The notes under the pieces are model-generated. The model was not told the origin of the DNA, did no database searches, and saw nothing but the letters and a program-made list of their open reading frames with translations. A stretch of DNA of 41,813 nt from Acidobacteriota bacterium (GTDB lineage: Bacteria; Acidobacteriota; Terriglobia; Acidiferrales; UBA7541). The DNA is taken from positions 1 through 41,813 of the forward strand of contig JABCYZ010000043.1 in the NCBI GenBank assembly GCA_013289955.1, given 5' to 3'. Below, one piece after another: positions 35,492 to 41,813 of this stretch (the stretch's first letter is position 1; each line of letters starts with the position of its first letter). The translations under genes were made by a program, and so were the position numbers.

Positions 35492-37588
35492 CTATTTTTT
35501 CTCTGATTTGTCAGTTTTCTCCGGCGCCTCCGGCGCGGGCTCTTCACCCCAAATGTATTTAAGAAACCACTTTTCGTTTTCTTCCATCACCGCGCGCTGC
35601 TGTTTGGGTTTGGTGATACCGTGGCCGAATCCCTTGTAAACCACCATTTTCACCGGTACTCCGTGATCCTCGAGCGCCTGGCGCAGTTCGTAGCCGTTCG
35701 GTATCGGCACGCGCCGGTCGTTTTCTCCGTGCTGGATAAGCGTCGGCGTCCTGGCCTTTGCGATGTAGGTAATCGGCGAAGTCTTCTTGTAAATTTCCGG
35801 ATCGTCCCACGGGGTGGCATGCAAATACTGCGGCGTGAAAGGCGTAATGTCCGTGTTCGCGTAATACGTCATCCAGTCCGAAATTCCGGCGCCCACAGAA
35901 ACCGCTTTGAACCGATCGCTCGACGCGGTGATAAATGCCGAGATGTATCCGCCTTCGCTCCAGCCCATCGAGCCTACACGATCCCTATCGACAAAGCCTT
36001 TGGCGATGAGCGCATCCACCCCGGAAATCACGTCCGCATAATCGCCGACTCCCAGATTCCGCACGTTCAGCGAACGGAATTTTTCACCGTACCCGGCAGA
36101 GCCCCGATAATTGGGACGCAGAATCAGCGCGCCTCGGGCCACGAACCGCTCCAGGGGGTAGTATCGGTCGGCACCGAGAACCGGCTGATCGACACCGGTC
36201 GGCCCGCCATGGATCACAACCAGTAGCGGATATTTCTTTTTTGGATCGAAGTCTCGCGGCTCGAGGAGAATCCCTTCAATCGTTTGGCCGTCCGTGGACT
36301 TCCAGGAGATCACTTCGCGGCGCGCGCTCTGGAAGCCTTTCAGTTGCTCTCCGAGGGCCGTGAGTTTTTTCCCCTCCCAGGGCGCCACACTCGTCGTATA
36401 TATTTCCGCATACTCGTTTTCGAGCGCCGCCCGGTACGCCACCTGCTTATAGTCCTTTGAAAAAGAGAACGAGAACGCCGTGAGATGATCGGGCCCGCTC
36501 AACTTTTCAACGGCTTTCGTGCCGGTATTCAGGCGGAACAGGTGCGCGGACGTTTTTTGTTCGGCAGCGAAGTAGATGCCGTCCGGCGCCCAGCCGATCA
36601 GCCCGGGGTCTTCGTCGAAGGCGTCGGTCAGCACGCGGGGAGTGCCACCATCGGCGTCCACCACCGCAATTTTCATGTTCGTATAGAAAAAATATTTCGA
36701 GCCGGCCGAGGTTTCATAGGCGATCTGCTTCCCGTCGGGCGACCATTTGGGATTCCTGTCCGGCCCGGGTGTGTTCACAATCTTTTTCACTTTCAGGTCG
36801 CCGGCCGTTACCACGTAGATGTCCGCGCTCTCCGAGGAAATCAGATCCGGATCGTGCTGCGCGCTGAAGGCGATGCGCGTGCCGTCGGGCGACCAAGAAA
36901 ATTCGCCCACGCTAAACGCCGTTCCCCCGGTCAACCGCTTGGGCTCCCGGATCGACGCGGTTTCCTCCGCGGGGAGTTCGAGCGTCCACAGATGCGCCAT
37001 GTCGTAGTCGGCGTGGACAACCTCGTAGTCGCCGTATTTTTCCTTGCGGTCTTTCATCGCTTTTGGCTCCGGATCGTCTGCGGAGAAGGCCATTTTTTTC
37101 GAATCCGGGGACCACGCAAAGATGTTCACGCCGGTTTCGACTTTCGTAACCTGGCGCGCTTCGCCGCCATCGGCGGCAAGTACGTAGATTTGCTTTTTGC
37201 CTTCCGGAGAACCGGAAATCTGTCCGGGCCGATCGGAGAGGAATGCGATCCGCTTGCCGTCCGGGGACCACGCCGCATTCGAGCTGGATTTCTTCGATGC
37301 TGTCAGTGGATGGCCTTCTCCCCCGGCCGTATCTGCGATCCACAAATCGCGCTCAAAGGCGTTGTCCTCCCAATTCGTGCGGGAAACTTCGTAGACCACG
37401 CGCTTTCCATCGGGGGAAATCTCCGGGCTGGACGCAGCCTTCATCTCGAGGGATTGGTCGATCGTTGGCGCCCCTGAAGTGGACGCCGTCCGGGCGGGAG
37501 CCGGCTGCTGGGCAAAGAGACGCGGGCCCAGCAAACTGGCAAGCGTCAGAAAAATGACAACCCAGGATTTCTTCGGCGAGTTGCGCAT
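35492..37588 (-). CDS. Exported S9 family (prolyl oligopeptidase-like) peptidase
   Basis: A 698-residue secreted serine peptidase. Signal peptide at 1-27 (SWVVIFLTLASLLGPRLFAQ). Residues of about 40-430 form a WD40/PD40-like beta-propeller, with repeated PDGKR(I/V) strands such as SPDGKRVVYE, SPDGKRIAFLSD and SPDGTRIAFSA. The alpha/beta hydrolase domain carries GWSEGGY (S544), D624 in GENDRRVP and H656 in GFGHGI, the full triad. It resembles acylaminoacyl peptidase/dipeptidyl-peptidase S9C enzymes. The ATG at 37588 has GGAG 9 nt upstream; the frame is open further up but lacks coding signs. C-terminal Lys/Glu-rich tail. About 250 nt without a supported gene separate it from the DinB-like gene on the same strand. 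Confidence 0.94.
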   Translation of the reverse strand: MRNSPKKSWVVIFLTLASLLGPRLFAQQPAPARTASTSGAPTIDQSLEMKAASSPEISPDGKRVVYEVSRTNWEDNAFERDLWIADTAGGEGHPLTASKKSSSNAAWSPDGKRIAFLSDRPGQISGSPEGKKQIYVLAADGGEARQVTKVETGVNIFAWSPDSKKMAFSADDPEPKAMKDRKEKYGDYEVVHADYDMAHLWTLELPAEETASIREPKRLTGGTAFSVGEFSWSPDGTRIAFSAQHDPDLISSESADIYVVTAGDLKVKKIVNTPGPDRNPKWSPDGKQIAYETSAGSKYFFYTNMKIAVVDADGGTPRVLTDAFDEDPGLIGWAPDGIYFAAEQKTSAHLFRLNTGTKAVEKLSGPDHLTAFSFSFSKDYKQVAYRAALENEYAEIYTTSVAPWEGKKLTALGEQLKGFQSARREVISWKSTDGQTIEGILLEPRDFDPKKKYPLLVVIHGGPTGVDQPVLGADRYYPLERFVARGALILRPNYRGSAGYGEKFRSLNVRNLGVGDYADVISGVDALIAKGFVDRDRVGSMGWSEGGYISAFITASSDRFKAVSVGAGISDWMTYYANTDITPFTPQYLHATPWDDPEIYKKTSPITYIAKARTPTLIQHGENDRRVPIPNGYELRQALEDHGVPVKMVVYKGFGHGITKPKQQRAVMEENEKWFLKYIWGEEPAPEAPEKTDKSEKK

Positions 37589-37838
37589 GATGTTTCTCCT
37601 CGAATTTCGCTTTGAACCGAATCTTTCAGTTTTGCGCGACCACCGAACGAATCCAACGGTCAGCCCGATTCCGATGGGCGCCAGCGCCAGATAGACGTGC
37701 CGGCTGTCCGGCTGCGATCGAGAGACAACAGCCGCCAAGCCCGGAAAGCGAAAGCAGGAATGTCGCTTTGGTCTTCGACATCTCCGCCTGCAGCACAAGC
37801 GCTAGCGTCTCCGTCTCTGGGCATGTCGTAGGTGCGGA

Positions 37839-38315
37839 TCAGGGATCTGTATTCCGTGTCAGTTCTTTGCTCAGGAAAATAAGCTGCCCCACATGGTGAT
37901 AAGCATGGCCAGCGCAGCGAAGAAAAATCATGAATCGTTCCCGGGCCTCCGGTTCGCGCTCGGCCGAGTAAGCCGCCATCCAATCCTCGGGCTTTTGCTT
38001 CTTAATCGTCGCCAGGACCATGGCCATGGCCTGATCGAACGCCTGCATTACTTTCGTTTTGTCGGATTTCTCCGTTTCCGTGAATTCCCGGTCGCGGTTG
38101 CGGAGGTAGCCTGTCCCCGCCACGCTCGCCCCGATGTAGTAATTCAGATTTCCCGTCATGTGCAGTATCAGGTGTCCAACGCTGTTTCCGTAAGAGAAAG
38201 GGTTGTGCCAGAACTGCTCCTGCGTCAGCGGGTCAACCCATTTATGGACATGCTCCGCAATATATCTGTAGTAGCTCAGAAAGTCCGACGAAACCGTGCT
38301 TGGAAGATCAGCCAT
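37839..38315 (-). CDS. DinB-fold (putative metal-dependent) protein
   Basis: A 158-residue four-helix protein of the DinB/DUF1572 superfamily, whose members include thiol-dependent transferases and hydrolases with a three-His metal site. The histidines fit: H in GHLILHM (about 48-53) and HH in GHAYHHVGQLI (about 138-146). The family has many paralogues in acidobacteria and most have no known substrate. GAGGA lies 7 nt before ATG 38315. It starts 31 nt after the amidohydrolase stop, so the two are probably co-transcribed. Confidence 0.87.
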   Translation of the reverse strand: MADLPSTVSSDFLSYYRYIAEHVHKWVDPLTQEQFWHNPFSYGNSVGHLILHMTGNLNYYIGASVAGTGYLRNRDREFTETEKSDKTKVMQAFDQAMAMVLATIKKQKPEDWMAAYSAEREPEARERFMIFLRCAGHAYHHVGQLIFLSKELTRNTDP

Positions 38316-38346
38316 TAGAATTCCTCTGCTCGCGGCTCGGCAAGGC

Positions 38347-39711
38347 CTACTTCAGAACTCCGTGCGCCGCCGTCTCCCGATCATTCTTGTAAACCACGCC
38401 TTCCTTCATCACAAAAAAGACGTGCTCGGTCTCGCGAATATTCTCCACCGGATCGCCCGGCACGGCCACCACATCGGCGAGCTTTCCCGCTTCGAGCGTT
38501 CCGATCTTGTCGGCCAAGCCAAGCAAATCCGCATCGGCCGAAGTTCCGGCTTTCAGTGCGTCGATCGGTTTCATCCCCAAATCCACCATCAGGTGAAACT
38601 CTTCCGTGTTGCGTCCATGCGCATAGACCGCAGCATCCGTGCCCAGGCCGATCTTCACGCCCTTCTCGAGCGCTTTCTGGAACATCTGATTGCCGGCCGC
38701 GATGGCGGCCTTCGCCTTGGCGAGGATCGGCGGCGGAATATACGTCCCCTTGTCTATCTGCTCCTGTATCCCGTGCGGGGCCATCAGTGTCGGTACCAGG
38801 TACGTTCCCTTCTGCTTCATCATGCTGAGGGCCTCGTCGTCGAGAAAGGTTCCGTGTTCGATCGAATCGATGCCTGCCCGGATGGCACGCTTTGCCCCTT
38901 CCGCGCCGTGCGCATGCGCGGCCGTCTTGCGCCGCAGCGCGTGGGCTTCATCGACGATGGCGTTCAATTCTTCTTGTGTCAGCTGCGGCGTGTCGACGTC
39001 GTCCGTCAGTGACAGCACGCCGCCTGTGGCGCAAACCTTGATAATGTCTGCTCCGTATTTGTGATCCAGCCGCACCGCATATCGCGCTTCCTCCGGCCCG
39101 TTGATAACGCCGTTGAGCGGTCCGGACTCGTACCCGAACAACCCTGCCCGGTAGCCGTCCTCACCGTCGCAATGGCCGCCTGTCGCTCCCAATGCGTGCA
39201 CGCATACCAGCATTCGCGGTCCGGGCACGACGCGATCGCGAATCGCATTCCGCAAACCCACGTCCAGGTAATCCGACGAACCCACGTCGCGCACCGTGGT
39301 GATGCCCGCCATCAGTGTGACCCGCGCGTTCACGCTCGCGTCCAGCGCTCGTTCGGCGACCGTTTTTTGCAGGCGATCCAGCGCGCTCTGTTTGTAGTCT
39401 TCGCTGTACATCGACGTCAGGTGCGTATGCGCGTCGATAAATCCCGGCAGCAGGGTCGCATCTCCTAAATCAATGACCTCGGCGCCCACCGGTATCGACG
39501 AGCCTGCCCCCACGCCTGCGATTTTGCCGTCGGTCACTACCACAAGCCCGGGCTTCACCAGCCCGTCGCTCTTGCCATCAAACATCCGCGCTGCCTTGAG
39601 CACGTACGACTTGTTCACGGGCTGTGGCGCCTGCCCAATCGCCCTCGGCACCGCTAAAAAACTCGCGCAGAATAACGCCAAGATCCCCAGTCCATACGAC
39701 CTGCGCATCAT
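38347..39711 (-). CDS. Exported amidohydrolase family protein
   Basis: A 454-residue metal-dependent hydrolase of the imidazolonepropionase/Xaa-Pro dipeptidase-like amidohydrolase group. N-terminal signal peptide ending AIGQ (about 1-28). Metal ligands are in place: GFIDAHTHL, carboxylated Lys candidate in ADIIKVCATGG, H in AAHAHG, H in SIEHGT and D in LGTDAAVY. The C-terminal beta-sandwich closes with GTLEAGKLADVVAVPGDP. The ATG at 39711 has GGGGGTG upstream; a GTG nine bases earlier is the other option. Likely periplasmic; related enzymes cleave peptidic or cyclic amide bonds, with substrate not predictable. It is first in a leftward operon with the DinB-fold gene. Confidence 0.92.
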   Translation of the reverse strand: MMRRSYGLGILALFCASFLAVPRAIGQAPQPVNKSYVLKAARMFDGKSDGLVKPGLVVVTDGKIAGVGAGSSIPVGAEVIDLGDATLLPGFIDAHTHLTSMYSEDYKQSALDRLQKTVAERALDASVNARVTLMAGITTVRDVGSSDYLDVGLRNAIRDRVVPGPRMLVCVHALGATGGHCDGEDGYRAGLFGYESGPLNGVINGPEEARYAVRLDHKYGADIIKVCATGGVLSLTDDVDTPQLTQEELNAIVDEAHALRRKTAAHAHGAEGAKRAIRAGIDSIEHGTFLDDEALSMMKQKGTYLVPTLMAPHGIQEQIDKGTYIPPPILAKAKAAIAAGNQMFQKALEKGVKIGLGTDAAVYAHGRNTEEFHLMVDLGMKPIDALKAGTSADADLLGLADKIGTLEAGKLADVVAVPGDPVENIRETEHVFFVMKEGVVYKNDRETAAHGVLK

Positions 39712-40285
39712 CTGTTGCACCCCCGTTAAACTACGCTCGTTTCCGCAGGAAATCCGGAAACGCCGACAATAGCTTGACCCAAAGAAAAGTCAAGGCCTTC
39801 CTCGAACGCGAGAAGGCCAGGTGGGCGGCTTGCTGGTTGCGATTCGCGGAACTCTTACGGAGGGTTCGCTGGACGCAATCTTAAAACGGATTCAGGAGGG
39901 ATACGGCCGGACGCCTGTGCAAAAGTGAACAGCGCCACTTCCGAAGCCTTCTAAGATGGAAGGCAACCAGTCCGGGCTGGCGAATGCCCTGATTCGTTTT
40001 GACGGATAACAACTGCCATGAGTCTTTTCCGCTGGCGGAAATCGGTGGCGCCTTTTGCTGGCTATTCTCTTATCGAGAAATCTAGGTCCGTTTATCAGCG
40101 CTTCTCCACAGTTCACGGTATGGCCATCCCTCGGAATCGGGGCGTACGCTGGCTTACGTTTCCGGGCGTAAGAGGGGATCCCTTCTCGCCTAGCCGGCCG
40201 TGGCATTGGATCGGCAGCCAGAAATATTTAGATCCAGGACTTCATCGCGAAATCCTGCTTCGAAACTCTACGGAGAAAAAACTCT
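39712..40285. other. Gap with no supported gene
   Basis: About 570 bases between divergent genes. Visible: a hairpin, GGCCTTC (39794-39800) with GAAGGCC (39812-39818); and a 35-codon frame from GTG 39821 to TGA 39928 (VGGLLVAIRGTLTEG...), with GAGAAGG 4 nt upstream, too short and too weakly signalled to call. The lipoprotein ATG at 40286 has GGAG 12 nt upstream. No promoter stands out for either flanking gene. Confidence 0.4.
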
Positions 40286-41662
40286 ATGGGCAACAGCGGC
40301 AGAAAGACATTTCTAATAGCTCTGGCAGCCACCTCCATCCTACTGACACTTGGCCTTGCGGGATGCGAAAAGACCGACACGCAGGATCCCAGCGCCCAGA
40401 GTCAGCCGGCGCAAACCGATTCATCGCAGGATCCAGCGGCAGCTGCCAATCTCGCCCCGAGCGGCGAAACCCAGGCTGCCGGTAGCAACGATCCGCAGGA
40501 CGGGAGCTCTCCCGACGGCGGTGACGGCGACGAGGATACAAGCTATGGCCAGCCGGTGCTTCAGGCGCAGGAGGCCCCTCCACCGCTGCCGGAGTATTCT
40601 CAGCCCGAATGCCCCGGCGATGGCTATCTGTGGACACCGGGTTATTGGAGCTATGCTCCTCAGGGCTATTACTGGGTGCCCGGTGCCTGGGCGCGGCCCC
40701 CTGAAGTGGGCTATCTGTGGACGCCGGGCTATTGGGGATTCTCAGCCGGCAGATATCGCTACAACTATGGCTCCTGGGGCCAACATATCGGCTTCTACGG
40801 CGGCATTAACTATGGATTTGGCTACGTAGGCGTTGGGTATCAAGGTGGATATTGGAGCGGGGGGCGTTTCAATTACAATCGTTCCGTCAACAACATTACC
40901 ATCACCAACGTTCACGTCTATAACCGCACGGTGACAAATACAGTCATTAACAACACGACCATAAACACCACCACTACCAACCGCGCCAGCTATAACGGAC
41001 CAGGAGGCATCAATCGCAAGCCCCTGCCGGTCGAGATCGTTGCAAGGCGCGAGCAGCGTATACCTCCGATGACCACGCAGCTGCAGCAGCGCCAGGAGGC
41101 CGGACAGAACCACCAGCAGTTTGCCTCCGCCAACAACGGGCGTCCTGCCATTCTTGCGGCGACGAAGCCCATCCCTGAAGGCAAACCGATCGCCCCGGTT
41201 GTTGCTGCCCGCCCAGCCTCCGCGCCCCGGTCGGCGCCAGCCACGGCGCAGCCGAATCGATCCGAACCGGCTCCTGGCCGACCTGTTGCGGCAAAGCCCG
41301 CCGAAAAATCAGGGGAACCAACCAGGAAGGAAGTTCAGCCGGCGCCTTCTGCAGCTAAGCCTGCAGCACCGGAGCGCCGCACTGCTCCATCAGTGCGTCA
41401 GCCCTCCAAACCCGCAACGCCGCCACCAGCTGCCCACAAGCCCGCTACGCCGCCACCAGCTGCCCCCAAGCCCGCTCCCACCAAGCCGGCCGCGCGTCCT
41501 GCGGACAGGAAGCCGGCTCAACCGTCGACGCCGAAGCCGCAAAGCAAGCCTGTTACTCCACCTACAAGCCAAAAGCCGCCACAACATCCAGCTCCCAAAC
41601 CCAAAACTCCGCCTCCTCCGCCCAAAAAAGAGCCACCGGCCGATAAGCCCAACCTCGGCTGA
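40286..41662 (+). CDS. Lipoprotein with WxxGxW repeats, Asn/Thr-rich middle and Pro-rich tail
   Basis: A 458-residue envelope lipoprotein. Signal peptide with lipobox LGLAGC (Cys at about 27). Residues of about 28-95 are Gln/Ser/Asp-rich and disordered. Residues of about 110-155 hold three YxWxPGxW units (YLWTPGYW, YYWVPGAW, YLWTPGYW), the WxxGxW repeat family. Then Gly/Tyr-rich sequence (YGGINYGFGYVGVGYQGGYW) and an Asn/Thr-rich block (NNITITNVHVYNRTVTNTVI...) that looks like a stacked beta-ladder. Residues of about 305-458 are Ala/Pro/Lys-rich with PATPPPAA repeats and no fold. Function unknown; WxxGxW lipoproteins are common in this phylum, often near envelope genes. The long basic Pro-rich tail could span or bind peptidoglycan or polysaccharide (inference). 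Confidence 0.85.
   Translation: MGNSGRKTFLIALAATSILLTLGLAGCEKTDTQDPSAQSQPAQTDSSQDPAAAANLAPSGETQAAGSNDPQDGSSPDGGDGDEDTSYGQPVLQAQEAPPPLPEYSQPECPGDGYLWTPGYWSYAPQGYYWVPGAWARPPEVGYLWTPGYWGFSAGRYRYNYGSWGQHIGFYGGINYGFGYVGVGYQGGYWSGGRFNYNRSVNNITITNVHVYNRTVTNTVINNTTINTTTTNRASYNGPGGINRKPLPVEIVARREQRIPPMTTQLQQRQEAGQNHQQFASANNGRPAILAATKPIPEGKPIAPVVAARPASAPRSAPATAQPNRSEPAPGRPVAAKPAEKSGEPTRKEVQPAPSAAKPAAPERRTAPSVRQPSKPATPPPAAHKPATPPPAAPKPAPTKPAARPADRKPAQPSTPKPQSKPVTPPTSQKPPQHPAPKPKTPPPPPKKEPPADKPNLG
41411..41470 (+). repeat. 30-bp tandem repeat in the Pro-rich tail
   Basis: Two units (41411-41440 and 41441-41470) differ at two of 30 positions and encode PATPPPAA(H/P)K. The repeat keeps the reading frame, so slippage would lengthen or shorten the tail by ten residues without disrupting it. 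Confidence 0.8.
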
Positions 41663-41716
41663 AAGCACTTGCCCCGGAAAGGTCTTCTAGCCCGAAATTC
41701 TCATTCTAAATTGAAA

Positions 41717-41785
41717 AAGGCTGTTGCTTCATGGCATAACTCTTTTGTCTAGAAAGAAATCCTGCCAAGGAGGAGCAACAGCCTT
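41717..41785 (+). promoter_or_regulatory. Inverted repeat directly before the transposase start
   Basis: AAGGCTGTTGCT (41717-41728) and AGCAACAGCCTT (41774-41785) form a perfect 12-bp inverted repeat with a 45-nt loop, ending on the base before the ATG at 41786. The Shine-Dalgarno AAGGAGG (41767-41773) lies in the loop next to the stem. Such a hairpin could restrict translation from readthrough transcripts or be part of the insertion-sequence end. Confidence 0.55.
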
Positions 41786-41813
41786 ATGAGCACAGAGTGT
41801 ACCCAGTTTGTCT
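41786..41813 (+). mobile_element. Start of an insertion sequence transposase (IS1380-like), cut by the window end
   Basis: Only nine codons are visible (MSTECTQFV). The opening M.TECTQ is what I recall of IS1380-family transposases, followed in full-length members by an R.V...F.GG..TSD.G..LLR block that is outside the window. AAGGAGG lies 12 nt upstream. The left end of the element is probably between the lipoprotein stop (41662) and 41717; TAGCCCGAAATTCTCA near 41689-41704 is a candidate terminal repeat, but the right end is needed to confirm. Confidence 0.45.

Noticed and set aside
36485..37477. 330-codon plus-strand frame inside the S9 peptidase
   Set aside because: Shadow of the propeller domain; no SD and no homology by eye.

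Overview
The window is high-GC, Gram-negative-type bacterial chromosome and most resembles an acidobacterium (Acidobacteriota). This is an inference from gene content: hopanoid radical SAM protein HpnH, porins with coiled-coil or carboxypeptidase-regulatory N-terminal domains, an exported S9 peptidase and amidohydrolase, a DinB-fold protein and the first codons of an IS1380-type transposase. There is no rRNA, tRNA or other phylogenetic marker here to confirm it.

Layout. 1-5000: tail of a Gly/Arg-rich protein, a small protein resembling archaeal/eukaryotic ribosomal protein eL13, lipA, a small Tudor-like protein with a histone-H1-like tail, a cold-shock protein with a long leader, and hpnH overlapping an unknown partner. 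5000-10800: a three-domain acyl-activating/ACP/acyltransferase protein, a macrodomain hydrolase and sucA. 10980-14490: phoB, phoR and a first phoU. 14620-20870: a small exported protein followed by a three-gene RND efflux operon. 21190-25550: two outer-membrane porins flanking a molbindin-like protein. 25900-30370: pstS-pstC-pstA-pstB and a second phoU. 30380-35340: a polytopic membrane protein and a two-gene NitT/TauT-like ABC transporter without a binding protein. 35490-39710: exported S9 peptidase, DinB-fold protein and amidohydrolase. 40290-end: a lipoprotein with WxxGxW repeats and a Pro-rich tail, then the left part of an insertion sequence.

The main theme is phosphate. PhoR/PhoB, two PhoU paralogues and PstSCAB are spread over about 20 kb, with porins and an efflux pump between them. 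I found two clear Pho-box-like direct repeats (7-4-7) ahead of phoU-1 and pstS, and weaker ones ahead of phoB and the first porin. Together they suggest a PhoB regulon in which outer-membrane porins feed PstSCAB.

The most unusual items are the eL13-like protein, the Tudor-plus-H1-tail protein, the unknown partner translationally coupled to hpnH, the three-domain lipid enzyme with an altered acyltransferase motif, the CarboxypepD-porin fusion divergent from pstS, and a nested palindromic element at 35372-35470 that can fold as a three-way junction. I saw no CRISPR array, tRNA, rRNA, phage or defence island. All assignments come from reading the sequence; no database search was run.
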